From Planctomycetota bacterium (lineage in GTDB: Bacteria > Planctomycetota > UBA1135 > JACQFD01): DNA of 64,000 nucleotides. Numbering within the stretch: position 1 is the first letter of the stretch; each line of letters begins with the position of its first letter. The stretch is taken from NCBI GenBank assembly GCA_016792805.1, contig JAEUHX010000013.1, positions 1 through 64,000 on the forward strand, written 5' to 3'. A program made the position numbers and the translations under genes. The notes below the pieces were generated by a model. It searched no databases, was not told the origin of the DNA, and saw only the letters and a program-made list of their open reading frames with translations. Shown piece after piece: positions 50,562 through 59,641 of this stretch.

Positions 50562-52775
50562 GTGAACCCGTCTCTCTTTTTCGATCCGAAGGCCGGCGCA
50601 TTCGCAGGTCTGTGGACTCTCGTCTGCTTCGGGCTTGCGCCCGCACCCGCGCAGACCTCGATGGGCAGCCCGGTGGAGGAGCTTCTGTCCGATGTTCGCT
50701 CGATCGCCGCGCCCGGCAGCCCAGGGAGTCTCGTCGTGTTCGGTGAGAATGCCCATGTGCTCGTCGCCCACGCCGAGCGAACTGGCGAAGCCGTTCCCGT
50801 CGCGGCGGTGAGTCAGTTCGGCGCCGGCCGCATCGGCGTATTCGGACACACGGGATACTTGGCCGAGCCGGCACTCGAGACGGGCGAAACGCGGAAGCTC
50901 ATGAGGAATCTTGCCTTGTGGGTCACTCGCAACAAATCGGGCGCCCGCGCGGCGCTCTGGGGCGACCGAGCTCTCGAGCCAGAGTTGAAGAGCCTCGGAT
51001 TTGAGGTCTCCACGCAGCGCGAGTTCGAAGGACTCGATCTCGTCGTGACGGCGCTACCCGCGGGAATCGACGCCGGACGAATCGCCGGGATGCGGCAGTG
51101 GCTCGAGAAAGGCGGCGCTCTGATTTGTGCGGGAACGGGCTGGGGATGGATGCAGCTCAATCCGGGAAAATCTCTGGCACGCGACCACGAAGGCAATCAA
51201 GTATTGTTGAGCTTCGGAATCGCCTTCGGATCCGACTCGCTGTCGAGCGGCCCCACAAATCGCTTCGCCGTGTCGCCGAGGCCGCCGCGCACGGCCCATG
51301 CGCGCGCGGCGCTCGAGGAGCTCCTCGCGGCGGACAAAACAAAAAAGAGCGGCGGATCTTCGGACGGCGCGCTTCGCTCCACGCTGCTGGCGGCGACTCG
51401 CGCGCTTCCCGACGATGAGCCGCTCGTCGCGGCGCCGCTCCGCGCCCGCGCTGAGGCGAGGGCTGCGGAGTGGGCGAGGACGCCGCCGCGCCAGATCGGC
51501 AACAGCGCACTCGACGCACTGGCGGTCGCATGGCTCGACCGGCGGTGGTCGGAGCTGCCTGCGGCCGAGATCGAGCCGGCGCCGACGGTCGCTCAATTCC
51601 CGGGAGCTGTGCCGAAGGATGCGCCGCGGTCGCCTCGGGAAGTTACTTTAACAGCCTCGGCGGAAGGGTGGCTTTCGCTCGGGTTGTATGCGCCGCCTGG
51701 AGAAGTAGTTTCTTTTGAGGCTCTCGGGGATGCGCCGCCGCCGAAAGCGGCCCTGCGCATCGGCGCCCACACCGACGGACTGTGGGAACTCTCGAACTGG
51801 AACCGCTGGCCCTCCGTCAGCCGGCGATTTTCCTGGAGCGGCCGCTCGCTCTCCATCGCATCGCCCCACGGTGGATTATTGTATGTCGAGGGGCTCCCCG
51901 CGGGCACGGCCTTCCGTATGAAAGTTACAGGTGCCGTCAGCGCGGCGCGATTTGTGCTCGGCGAGTCCGACCCGGAGACGTGGCCGTCTGCCCGCGGCGC
52001 TGCAGCGGCTCCCTGGGGCGAGATTGAAGGGAAGCACATTGTGCACACCGTGCGCGCCGCCGACCTTGTCAAGGTGAAGGATCCCGCTGCGCTGGCGGCG
52101 TGGTGGGATTCCGTGTGGGAAGCCCACTCGGAACTCCTCGGAGAGCCGATCCATGCGAAGCGGTCCGAGCGGATCGTCGCAGATATCCAGATCAGCGCGG
52201 GATATATGCACTCGGGCTATCCGATCATGACGCACCTCGACGGCGGAGAGGCGGCGATGGACCTCGAGAAGCTCAAGAAAGAGGGGAGCTGGGGGCACTT
52301 CCACGAGCTGGGCCACAATTCCCAACGCTCTGCGTGGACCTTCGACGGAACCGGCGAAGTCACCTGCAATCTCTTCACTCTCCACGCAATGGAGAAGCTC
52401 TGCGGGATCGACCCGGTGAAGCACCCCTGGTTCGGCGCGAACTTCGCACAGAAGGTCGAGGTGTACCTGGCGAATCCCGATTTCGAGAAGTGGAAGAGCG
52501 ATCCTGCCGTGGCGCTTTGGTTTTTTGTAGAAATGCAGCAGGCCTATGGCTGGAAAGCGTTCCGCACGTTCTTTGACGACGTGCGCGCCCGCCCCGCCCC
52601 CAGCCGGCCTCACGGCGACCTCGCCAAGCGCGATTTGTGGCTGACCGGCATGTCGAAGGTGACCGGACGCAATCTCGCGCCGCTGTTCGACCGATGGGGA
52701 GTTCCCGTATCCGAGAAGGCGCGCACCCAGGTGGCCGCGCTTCCCGCCCACTCCATCGCCCCTCCGCGCCGCTGA
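50562..52775 (+). CDS. Exported M60-like (enhancin-type) zinc metallopeptidase
   Basis: The 737-residue protein starts at a GTG preceded by AGGATG and has a hydrophobic leader (AFAGLWTLVCFGLAPAPAQ). The N-terminal region (about 55-200) contains VSQFGAGRIGVFGHTGYL and GGALICAGTGWGW, resembling the ThuA/GATase-like part of M60 proteins. The peptidase domain has ASAEGWLSLGLYAPPGE, YSPY-like HSGYPIMTHLDGGE, then HFHELGHNSQ with His581, Glu582 and His585, and downstream TGEVTCNLFTLHAME supplying the third ligand Glu. M60 enzymes cleave mucin-like glycoproteins in host-associated bacteria; the substrate here may be other glycoproteins. The next gene is convergent. Confidence 0.92.
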   Translation: MNPSLFFDPKAGAFAGLWTLVCFGLAPAPAQTSMGSPVEELLSDVRSIAAPGSPGSLVVFGENAHVLVAHAERTGEAVPVAAVSQFGAGRIGVFGHTGYLAEPALETGETRKLMRNLALWVTRNKSGARAALWGDRALEPELKSLGFEVSTQREFEGLDLVVTALPAGIDAGRIAGMRQWLEKGGALICAGTGWGWMQLNPGKSLARDHEGNQVLLSFGIAFGSDSLSSGPTNRFAVSPRPPRTAHARAALEELLAADKTKKSGGSSDGALRSTLLAATRALPDDEPLVAAPLRARAEARAAEWARTPPRQIGNSALDALAVAWLDRRWSELPAAEIEPAPTVAQFPGAVPKDAPRSPREVTLTASAEGWLSLGLYAPPGEVVSFEALGDAPPPKAALRIGAHTDGLWELSNWNRWPSVSRRFSWSGRSLSIASPHGGLLYVEGLPAGTAFRMKVTGAVSAARFVLGESDPETWPSARGAAAAPWGEIEGKHIVHTVRAADLVKVKDPAALAAWWDSVWEAHSELLGEPIHAKRSERIVADIQISAGYMHSGYPIMTHLDGGEAAMDLEKLKKEGSWGHFHELGHNSQRSAWTFDGTGEVTCNLFTLHAMEKLCGIDPVKHPWFGANFAQKVEVYLANPDFEKWKSDPAVALWFFVEMQQAYGWKAFRTFFDDVRARPAPSRPHGDLAKRDLWLTGMSKVTGRNLAPLFDRWGVPVSEKARTQVAALPAHSIAPPRR

Positions 52776-52899
52776 GTTCTTACACTTCGGAGCGCGCGAC
52801 GGGGCGGCGCGCCGGTCGGATGACCTCCTTGGCACGCCAACTCAGCAGGCCGTTGAAGATCGCATTCCGGGGCTTCTCGTCCGCTTTTCGCGATCGGAT

Positions 52900-52950
52900 C
52901 GGAGAGACGCGATCGACGCAGCTCCTCGCTGCGTCTCACGCATCTCTCCG
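52900..52950. terminator. Long two-tier hairpin between convergent genes
   Basis: CGGAGAGA (52900-52907) pairs with TCTCTCCG (52943-52950), and inside it GACGCAGC (52915-52922) pairs with GCTGCGTC (52928-52935) around TCCTC. It sits between the M60-like gene (ends 52775) and the repeat protein (ends 53022), so it may serve both as terminator or be a REP-like palindrome. Confidence 0.5.
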
Positions 52951-53021
52951 CGCACTCGCAAGAAATGAACTTCGAGCCGCTCCGATGCAGTCTCTCAACA
53001 GCCTGCTGATCCAGCCTGCTC

Positions 53022-55700
53022 TTACGGTGCTTGCACGACGATCCGGAGCCCGTTCGAGGTGCTGAGCCCATAGAGGGACGGGCTGCAGATGCTGGTCCAA
53101 GCCCACAGAGACTGCGCGTAGTAGATGTTCCCGACGAGAGCAGGGACGTTGGGGATGCCGAGAGTCGCACTGCCGGTCAACGTGGCATCACTCAACATAT
53201 CGAAAGGCAACACATCGGGAGCACCGAGGAGTCCCACGTGGAGAAGCACGTCGATGCCAAACGGATCGGAACCGGCGAAATCCTGAATCGTGGAGAGGAG
53301 GCCGAGTCCGAGCGCGGTGGGCGGAGCGTGGCTTGTCACGAAGGAGAAAGAAGCATCGCCGATCGCGGGAATCCCGCTCACGTCCATGTTCTGCGGCCCG
53401 AAGCAGCCGGGAGTGCCGGTGCCGTAATTGTCGACTCCCTCGGGGCGCAGCGCTCTTGCCGAGATTCGGTACGCGCCCTGAATCGGATCGAATGCCGAGC
53501 AGGCGAACAGCCCCGGCCCGTTGCTGTAGCCTCGTCCCATGGGATCCTGCTCGTATTGTTCGGTCGTCCACATCGGCCAGCCGATCGGATCGAGCACATC
53601 GCCATTCTCACCGAGCCGAACAGCATAGATATCCGGCTCGAGATCATAATTCTCGGGATTGTTCTGCAGCGACTGGTACGCAACAAAGTAGGTTTTTCCG
53701 TTCCAGAGCGCCGTCGCCGCCGATTGGCCGCTCGCGGCCCCTAGAGTGAGATTCACCCCCACGTGGCTCAGGCCGCCGTTCGGGAGAAGCCGCGACGCGA
53801 GCACGTCGCTGTTCACCCAGTTGCTTCCGGAATGGTAGACGATCAGCGCGCTCGAGCCCGAACTTGCGACGTCGACCTTGCCCCAGTTGGCAGCGCCCGC
53901 GATTCCGTTGCCCACCACCATCTGTGGGGAAACCAAACCGGCAGGAGTCACAAATGTCGCCAGGATGCCATACTGGCTATCGTTGTGGCTGTTGTGCGAT
54001 TCGGTGACGGCGAGCCATCGGCCGTCGAGGGTCGTGATCCGAGTGCGCGTGGCGTAGGTGGTTCCGATCCACAGATTGGGATTGTCGAGAACGGCGCCGT
54101 CGGTGCCGCGCACACGTGTAGCAAACGAGTCGACGTATTGCGGATAGCCTGTGCTGCGAAGCCCCGAAACGAGGAAGTCGCCTTGGAGCGCAGCCACGTC
54201 GGGTGCCCATCCAGGGAGCACATAAATCGGGGAGACATCGATGAAGTTCCCTGTCGAGTCCATGCGCCGCGCGAAGATCTTCGACTGCTGCCCATCGGCC
54301 CACACGATGAGGTAGACCGAGCCGTTCCAAGCGCACCCGCCCGTGGAGAGCAGCGCATTCGGCGCCGATGCGACCTCGATCGGCTGCGCGTCAATCGCGC
54401 TTCCGTCTTTCCTCACGCGCTGGGCGAGGATGCGAGAGCTATTCGAGCCCGCGGCTTTGTAAGTCACCACATATTGCCCTGGTCCCGCTGCGACCATGGG
54501 CAGCGACAGCGACTCGGGACTCTTGCTCCAGAGAGTCTCCATGCCGGCGATTCCCGCGGCCGAGACGGTGTTGCCGTAGATGTCATCGCTCGAATTGCGG
54601 ATGTCATCCCAGGTGACCAGCGCGCCTCCGCTCGCCAGAGCACCGATGGCCGGAGAATATTGGCCCGCACTTCCGGCCGTGATGCTGATTCCGGTCGGGT
54701 CGACCACTGCACCGGCGGCGCTCACGCGCGCGGCGCTGGTTTGCACGCCGTTCAGCCATGCCACCATCCACTGGCTGCCCGACCACGTCGCCGTCGGCGC
54801 AGGGCCGTAATATTGGTTGGGCGCCACCGGAATCGGAGTTGTATCGAGCACATTTCCCGAGAGGTCGATGCGCGTCCCGACCACGTCTGTATAGATGTAC
54901 CAACCGGGACGCGCCCAAGCGAGGAAGAACTGTGAGGGTCCGGCGGCGATGCGGCCTGGCCCGGACGACGCCAACACTTTCGGGCTCGCATCGAGCTTCG
55001 TGAGCTGAGAATTGAATCTCAATCCGCGGGTGCCCGAGGCGTCGCCCCAAGTGAGGAGGAAGACTCCCGAGCTGTAGGCGAGGTCGACGTTGAAGAGAAT
55101 CGACGGTCCCTCGGGGACCATCACGACTCCCGCGTGATCCAGCACCTGTCCTGAGGCGCTGATTCTGCGGGCGCGCAGCGCGGCGTTGCCGGCGCTCGTG
55201 CCCGCCGACGCGATCACCCAGTTGTTGCCATCGCTTGCAACACCGAAGTAATTAGTACTTTGGTCCGAGGAGAACGCGATGGGCGCAGCGTCGAGGACCG
55301 TCCCATCCGCGGCCACCCGTACGGCTCCGACTTGATGTGTGAAGTACCCTCCAACGGGAGCGTTGCTGTCGAACGCAACGAGCCACGCCTGGCCGTTCCA
55401 GGCGACGCGCGGTTTTCGTTGATCTCCAGCGGACGCGCAGATCGCGAAAGGCTGAGGATCGAGGGGCTGGCCAGTTCCATCGACGCGAATACCATAAATA
55501 TCAAACGTGCCAGCGCGGGCATCGTCCCACACGAGAAGTGTGCTCGACGATCCGAGCGAGGCGGCGGAGATCTGCTGCGCGCCTGCCGTCGGAGTCGTCT
55601 GCAGGGTGCCCGGAAGGAAGGCGGGAGGAGTAAGGTTCTGGGCGGTGGCGGCTGCTCCGAGGAGCAGCCATGCCGTTGCAGCGCGAGAGGGGGATTTCAT
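53022..55700 (-). CDS. Large secreted repeat protein with Gly-Cys C-terminal domain
   Basis: The 892-residue protein has a signal peptide (SRAATAWLLLGAAATAQ). Its main part consists of about 10 repeats of 60-70 residues with the pattern LLVWDDARAGTFDIYGIRVD, then GxPLDxxPFxI; related forms are LLTWGDASGTRGLRF, MVAWLNGVQTSAARVS and LIVWADGQQSKIFARRMD. This is a beta-propeller-like secreted family. The last 135 residues (GTGTPGCFGPQ, then GDASFSFVTSHAPPTALGLG) form a separate domain that also appears, degraded, at 9364-10083. The function is unknown; it is likely extracellular or surface-bound. Confidence 0.82.
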   Translation of the reverse strand: MKSPSRAATAWLLLGAAATAQNLTPPAFLPGTLQTTPTAGAQQISAASLGSSSTLLVWDDARAGTFDIYGIRVDGTGQPLDPQPFAICASAGDQRKPRVAWNGQAWLVAFDSNAPVGGYFTHQVGAVRVAADGTVLDAAPIAFSSDQSTNYFGVASDGNNWVIASAGTSAGNAALRARRISASGQVLDHAGVVMVPEGPSILFNVDLAYSSGVFLLTWGDASGTRGLRFNSQLTKLDASPKVLASSGPGRIAAGPSQFFLAWARPGWYIYTDVVGTRIDLSGNVLDTTPIPVAPNQYYGPAPTATWSGSQWMVAWLNGVQTSAARVSAAGAVVDPTGISITAGSAGQYSPAIGALASGGALVTWDDIRNSSDDIYGNTVSAAGIAGMETLWSKSPESLSLPMVAAGPGQYVVTYKAAGSNSSRILAQRVRKDGSAIDAQPIEVASAPNALLSTGGCAWNGSVYLIVWADGQQSKIFARRMDSTGNFIDVSPIYVLPGWAPDVAALQGDFLVSGLRSTGYPQYVDSFATRVRGTDGAVLDNPNLWIGTTYATRTRITTLDGRWLAVTESHNSHNDSQYGILATFVTPAGLVSPQMVVGNGIAGAANWGKVDVASSGSSALIVYHSGSNWVNSDVLASRLLPNGGLSHVGVNLTLGAASGQSAATALWNGKTYFVAYQSLQNNPENYDLEPDIYAVRLGENGDVLDPIGWPMWTTEQYEQDPMGRGYSNGPGLFACSAFDPIQGAYRISARALRPEGVDNYGTGTPGCFGPQNMDVSGIPAIGDASFSFVTSHAPPTALGLGLLSTIQDFAGSDPFGIDVLLHVGLLGAPDVLPFDMLSDATLTGSATLGIPNVPALVGNIYYAQSLWAWTSICSPSLYGLSTSNGLRIVVQAP

Positions 55701-56021
55701 AGCGATGGGTGGGCTGGAGATACCGCTTTGGGGCTGGAGGTCATCGGTGCAGCTGGGAGCTTTCACAAATCCTGTACCTCTCTTCGCCCGGCCGGCTCTC
55801 CTTGCGATGTGGCGCCCGAGGTGACGGTGGGCAGGCCCACAGTGGCTCCCAGCGCGCCGTGTCGGGTCGGCGAACCCGTCCCGGTCGGCGTCAGGAATCG
55901 GGACCCCGTTCTCGGCCCAGGGGCTCCGCGGCGGAGGGGCCGCACTCTCGGCGTGCGGCCGGTCCCGTGCTGCGGCACAATCGACGCCCGCCGCTTCGGC
56001 CGGCGATCTCCCACAGATTCC
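55701..56021. other. Divergent intergenic region (321 bp)
   Basis: The region lies between the starts of the secreted repeat protein (minus) and the PDZ-like protein (plus). It should contain two divergent promoters, but I could not identify convincing boxes. It holds no gene. Confidence 0.4.
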
Positions 56022-57323
56022 GTGCGCGCCGCCCGCTGGATTGCATTTGCCTCGCTGGCCGTTGCCGGCGGCGCAGCCGCGTGGGTCCTCTCGCGCGAGA
56101 TGCGCCCCCGACCCACCGGCGACGTGGGGATCTCGGGAGCCCCAAGCGGTGGCGGATCGAGCGCGAGTGCTCCCACGGTCGCCCCGCAGGGTCCTAGCTC
56201 GGAGGGTGGTCCCAACGAGCAGGAGCAGCCGCCTCCCACGCCGGGCATGCGGTTGCTGCGCGCCCACCTTGCGAGCCCTTCCGGAGTCGCCCTTGAAGGA
56301 TCTGTGGCTTTTGCCCTCGTCCGCTCGAGCGTCGTCGGCGACGTCTCCACGCAGATCCGCTCGCGCCGTCTCAAGGTGGATACCGCCGAGCTCGAGGTGC
56401 CGGCTGCCGTCGCCGACGGCGATCCGGCGCTCTGGAACTCATCCACGTTTCAATTGTGGTGTCGCCATTCGGTGCTCGGCGACGCCGGAGCGCCGCTCGA
56501 GCGCGGTGCGCGAGAAGTGACCTTTCGCTTCGAGGCTCCGGCGGCGCTCGATGTTCTCTTACAGAACCTTCCGGCGCAGGCGCTCGGGCAAGTGCGTATC
56601 GCGGCGAGCGCGGCTGCTCCGCACCAGACCCTCGCGCAACGCACCGCCGACGGCTGGCGCCTCGCGCCGCTCGCGCCGGGCGAGTTCGATCTCACCGTGT
56701 TCCTCGAAGAGGACGATCTCCCGGGAAGCCCACAGATCGAGCTTCACCGACGGAGAGTGCGCATCGGCCAAGGGGGCGCCACCGAAGTGATCTCCCTCGA
56801 ACCGCTCGCGCCTCTCGAAGTGTTCGCGCCGGAGATCGCCGCGGGCACGACCGTCGAGCTCGCGCGGATCGGCTCCCCAGGGCTCCCGGCTGGGCGCGGC
56901 GCGCGCCGACGCCTTCTCGACGCGGAGCACCGTGCGCGCTGGCGCTGGCTTCCGCTCGGCACCTATCGCGTCGAGGCCGCCCAGGGAAAGGCGCGGGGCG
57001 AGACGCTCGCCGTCGTGCCCGAGGATCGCGAGGTGCGCCTCACGCTCGCCGAGCCCGACGCGCTTCGAGTCGTGGTCGTCGACGAAGGGGGCGCGCTCTT
57101 CCATGCGGGGCTCCGCGACGGCGACTTCGTTCTCGCCATCGATGGCATCGAGGTGACCTCGGGCGCGCAGGGGAAAGAGGAGATCGCGCGGCGGCTCTCC
57201 GGGCAGGCTGAAATTCGCCTTCGGGTGGCGCGCGGCGCGGAGGAGCTCGACGTGCGGCTTGAGACCGCGGCGTTCGCCCCTGAGCGCCTCGGCGGACAGT
57301 TTCGCCCATCCTTCCGGCGCTGA
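56022..57323 (+). CDS. Membrane-anchored protein with C-terminal PDZ domain
   Basis: The 433-residue protein (GTG start) has one N-terminal membrane segment (WIAFASLAVAGGAAAWVLS), a Ser/Gly/Pro-rich linker, and beta-rich units in the middle (VTFRFEAPAALDVLLQNL, WRWLPLGTYRVEAAQGKARG) like the carboxypeptidase-regulatory-like proteins elsewhere in the window. A C-terminal PDZ domain (about 345-425) reads DEGGALFHAGLRDGDFVLAI, then DGIEVTSG and IRLRVARGAEELDVRLE. PDZ domains bind C-terminal peptides, so it may guide a protease or scaffold. There is no catalytic motif. It precedes a small exported protein, 67 bp downstream. Confidence 0.75.
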   Translation: MRAARWIAFASLAVAGGAAAWVLSREMRPRPTGDVGISGAPSGGGSSASAPTVAPQGPSSEGGPNEQEQPPPTPGMRLLRAHLASPSGVALEGSVAFALVRSSVVGDVSTQIRSRRLKVDTAELEVPAAVADGDPALWNSSTFQLWCRHSVLGDAGAPLERGAREVTFRFEAPAALDVLLQNLPAQALGQVRIAASAAAPHQTLAQRTADGWRLAPLAPGEFDLTVFLEEDDLPGSPQIELHRRRVRIGQGGATEVISLEPLAPLEVFAPEIAAGTTVELARIGSPGLPAGRGARRRLLDAEHRARWRWLPLGTYRVEAAQGKARGETLAVVPEDREVRLTLAEPDALRVVVVDEGGALFHAGLRDGDFVLAIDGIEVTSGAQGKEEIARRLSGQAEIRLRVARGAEELDVRLETAAFAPERLGGQFRPSFRR

Positions 57324-57390
57324 CTTCCTGGGAAGCTGCGGCGGCGGGCGGGCGTCGCAACGCTCCGCACCGCCAGGACTCACAACCCCC

Positions 57391-57864
57391 ATGCGCACAT
57401 CGATCCTCCTCGCTGCAGTTCCCACAATTCTCGGTGCCGCCTTCTACGCGGGCGGGCTGCGATCGGCGCAGCAAGCCGCCGCCGGGCCCAAATATTTCCA
57501 CCATGCTGAGGAGTATCGGGTCGCGCCCAAGCCGGACGCTCCGCTGCCCTCGGCGGCGGAAAATGTGGTGGTGTATACAGTTCCGCCAGGCCGGCCGATT
57601 CGTCTCCAGTCGGTCGCGCTCCCGCTGGGGCTGTCGGCGCGAACGCAGACCGAAGGGGTCGAGCGCGTGCCGCTCGGCCTCGGCGTGATGGTCGATACGG
57701 AGCGCGCGGCGCCCCTTACGGTGCGCTTCAGCGCCAGCCCCTGGGAGCTCATCCACCTGGAGCCCGGCGTACTGCTGGAGCCGGGCGCGAGGCTTTGCTT
57801 GCGCTTCGACGAGCCAGTGAAAGCTCTGCGCGGAGCGCTCTTCCTGAATGGCACCTTTGAGTGA
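57391..57864 (+). CDS. Small exported protein of unknown function
   Basis: The 157-residue protein has a hydrophobic N-terminus (MRTSILLAAVPTILGAAFYAGG) and a beta-rich body (NVVVYTVPPGRPIRLQSVAL, LTVRFSASPWELIHLEPGVLL, CLRFDEPVKALRGALFLNGTF). I recognise no family; the shape suggests a small periplasmic or phage-tail-like beta-sandwich. It follows the PDZ-like gene in the same direction and may be co-transcribed. A MITE-like remnant begins about 40 bp after its stop. Confidence 0.6.
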   Translation: MRTSILLAAVPTILGAAFYAGGLRSAQQAAAGPKYFHHAEEYRVAPKPDAPLPSAAENVVVYTVPPGRPIRLQSVALPLGLSARTQTEGVERVPLGLGVMVDTERAAPLTVRFSASPWELIHLEPGVLLEPGARLCLRFDEPVKALRGALFLNGTFE

Positions 57865-57902
57865 TCGGCTCGCCGCCGGTTCTCGGGGATCCCGCGAAGC
57901 AA

Positions 57903-58084
57903 CCTGCCGCGCGTAGGTCCTGGCAGCGCGTGGCGAAAGTCATCCGAGCTGCGCACGCGGGCTTTTTGGCGATCTCATCGTCGGACCGCCTCGCCGTAAC
58001 TCCCTGGCTACGCCTGCGGCGCCCCTCCTCGATCTCGCCAAAAATCCTCGTGCTCGCTTCGCGGAGCACTTTTGCCACAGGCAG
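57903..58084. mobile_element. Degenerate copy of the MITE-like element, inverse orientation
   Basis: Read on the minus strand, this stretch follows the element at 33643-33801 for most of its length. Shared blocks include GTGGCAAAAGTGCTCCGC, GAGGATTTTT, GCGAGATCGAG, GGAGTTACGGCGAGGCGG, CGATGAGATCGC and GCGCAGCTCGGATGACTTT. The end at 58067-58084 keeps the terminal repeat with one change; the other end is interrupted by extra bases. No clear target duplication remains. It lies in the 524-bp gap between the small exported protein and the HtrA-like gene. Confidence 0.75.
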
Positions 58085-58254
58085 CGAAAGCACCGCGCGC
58101 ACGGGGCCGAATTGCCCGCGAATCAATTTTCCGGCGTCCGGCAGGGGGCGGCCCCTTAATTTTGGCAGTGGCTCGGCCCGCGCTTCGAGCCGCGATGCGC
58201 TCACGGTGCTTGGGACTGGGTGCCGGAGTCGCAAGCGTTCTCGAGCGTGGACCA

Positions 58255-58315
58255 GGTGTCGGGGCTCTTCGATGTTCGTCCTGGGACGAGGACGGCTCGG
58301 GGAGCCCCTGACACC
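58255..58315. repeat. Cruciform-forming inverted repeat
   Basis: GGTGTC and GGGGCTC (58255-58267) pair with GAGCCCC and GACACC (58302-58315), with one bulged base, enclosing an inner CGTCC/GGACG stem. A second, simpler stem GAGCCGG/CCGGCTC (58366-58388) abuts the 3' end of the HtrA-like gene. They could terminate the minus-strand gene or belong to a dispersed palindrome family. Confidence 0.6.
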
Positions 58316-58388
58316 GTTTCGCTCCACGCCGGGTCGGGGCGCTCCAAGAGGAGATTCCCACAACTGAGCCGGCGCGATCGCCCGGCTC

Positions 58389-59525
58389 CTACCCCGGCAG
58401 CTCCTGCAGCGTCACCGTGGCATCGACGCGCTTTCCGCCGCGCAGAGCCGTGACGCGGAGCCGATCGCCCGGCTTGCGGTCGTCGAGCAATTTGTAGAAA
58501 TCGTCGGTCGAATCGACGGGGCGCCCCTCGATCTCGACGATCACATCGCCGAGCGTCCAGCGTCCTCGGGAATCCCTCATGAATCCGCGGAGTCCGGCCC
58601 GCTCGGCTGCGCTCCCCTCACCGACCTCCTGAATCATGGCGCCCTTGAGGCCTCGCGAACGCACAAATCCGTCCTCCGCGAGGACAACCCCAAAACCGGG
58701 CCGTATCACGCGCCCGTGACGGATAATTTGTGTAACGACGTTGGCGACCGTGTCCGCCGGGACGGCGAATCCCACACCGGCGTACGCGCCCGATGGGCTC
58801 ACGATCGCCGTTGTCACGCCGATCACTCGACCGGCGCTGTCGAGCAGCGGCCCGCCGGAGTTGCCGGGATTGATGGCGGCATCCGTCTGAATCACGCCTT
58901 GGATGAGGCGCCCGGTCACAGCGCGGATCTCGCGGCCGATCGCGCTCACCACGCCCGTCGTGAGCGTCTTGTCGAGGCCAAAGGGGTTGCCAATCACAAA
59001 TACTTTCTGCCCGACCTGAAGGTCGCTCGAGCTGCCGAGCGGGAGCGGCTTCAGCTTCTCGGGCGGTGCCTGGATCTTCAGAACGGCGATGTCCTTGTCT
59101 TTTGCGACACCCACGAGCTCCGCCTCGTAGTTCTCCTGCTCCAGGGTGACGACGGCCCCCGAGGCGTCCTGAATCACATGGTAGTTCGTGACCACGTATC
59201 CCTGATCGCTCCAGACAAACCCAGTGCCTGTCCCCTCGGGGATCTCTGTAGCGTTCAGCGACCAGGGGCTGCGTCGCACTGCGAGGCGCGTGATGAAGGC
59301 CACACTCGGCGAGGAGGCGCGGAAGAGCTCCACCATCGAGCGCTCATCGGCGCCGAGGTCGCCGCGCGGAGTGATCGCCCGGGCAGGAGCCTGCGGATTG
59401 AGCAGCGGCGCGCAAAGGCTCGGTGTGAGCACGGCGCCCGCAGCGAAGGCACCCGCAGCTACTGAGCAAACCGCAGCGAGGATCAGGGCCGCTTTCGAGG
59501 TTGGGGGTCTCACCATGGCACCCAT
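58389..59525 (-). CDS. HtrA/DegP-type trypsin-like serine protease with PDZ domain
   Basis: The 378-residue protein has an N-terminal hydrophobic segment (ALILAAVCSVAAGAFAAGAVL), a trypsin-like domain with the full triad His116 (VVTNYHVI), Asp145 (DKDIAVLK) and Ser223 (NPGNSGGPLLD), and one PDZ domain (about 280-372; GFGVVLAEDGFVRSRGLKGA to RVTALRGGKRVDA). HtrA proteases degrade or refold misfolded envelope proteins; the single-PDZ, anchored form is DegS-like, though it need not share DegS's role. An AGAGACGG-like site precedes ATG 59525; ATG 59516 is an alternative. The gene is divergent from the PSD1 gene. Confidence 0.94.
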   Translation of the reverse strand: MGAMVRPPTSKAALILAAVCSVAAGAFAAGAVLTPSLCAPLLNPQAPARAITPRGDLGADERSMVELFRASSPSVAFITRLAVRRSPWSLNATEIPEGTGTGFVWSDQGYVVTNYHVIQDASGAVVTLEQENYEAELVGVAKDKDIAVLKIQAPPEKLKPLPLGSSSDLQVGQKVFVIGNPFGLDKTLTTGVVSAIGREIRAVTGRLIQGVIQTDAAINPGNSGGPLLDSAGRVIGVTTAIVSPSGAYAGVGFAVPADTVANVVTQIIRHGRVIRPGFGVVLAEDGFVRSRGLKGAMIQEVGEGSAAERAGLRGFMRDSRGRWTLGDVIVEIEGRPVDSTDDFYKLLDDRKPGDRLRVTALRGGKRVDATVTLQELPG

Positions 59526-59641
59526 TCCATCCGTCTCTGCCGCTGCGCTTTCCAGAGGTCGGCGCCGTTGCCGGGGGATCGCGACGGGGCTCAAAATCCC
59601 TCTGGACAAAGGCAGCGCCCCGGGAGTTCTCTTGGATTCAC

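Noticed and set aside
57861..58367. 168-codon frame downstream of the small exported protein
   Set aside because: It runs through the degenerate MITE copy and the cruciform repeat, so it is unlikely to be a gene.
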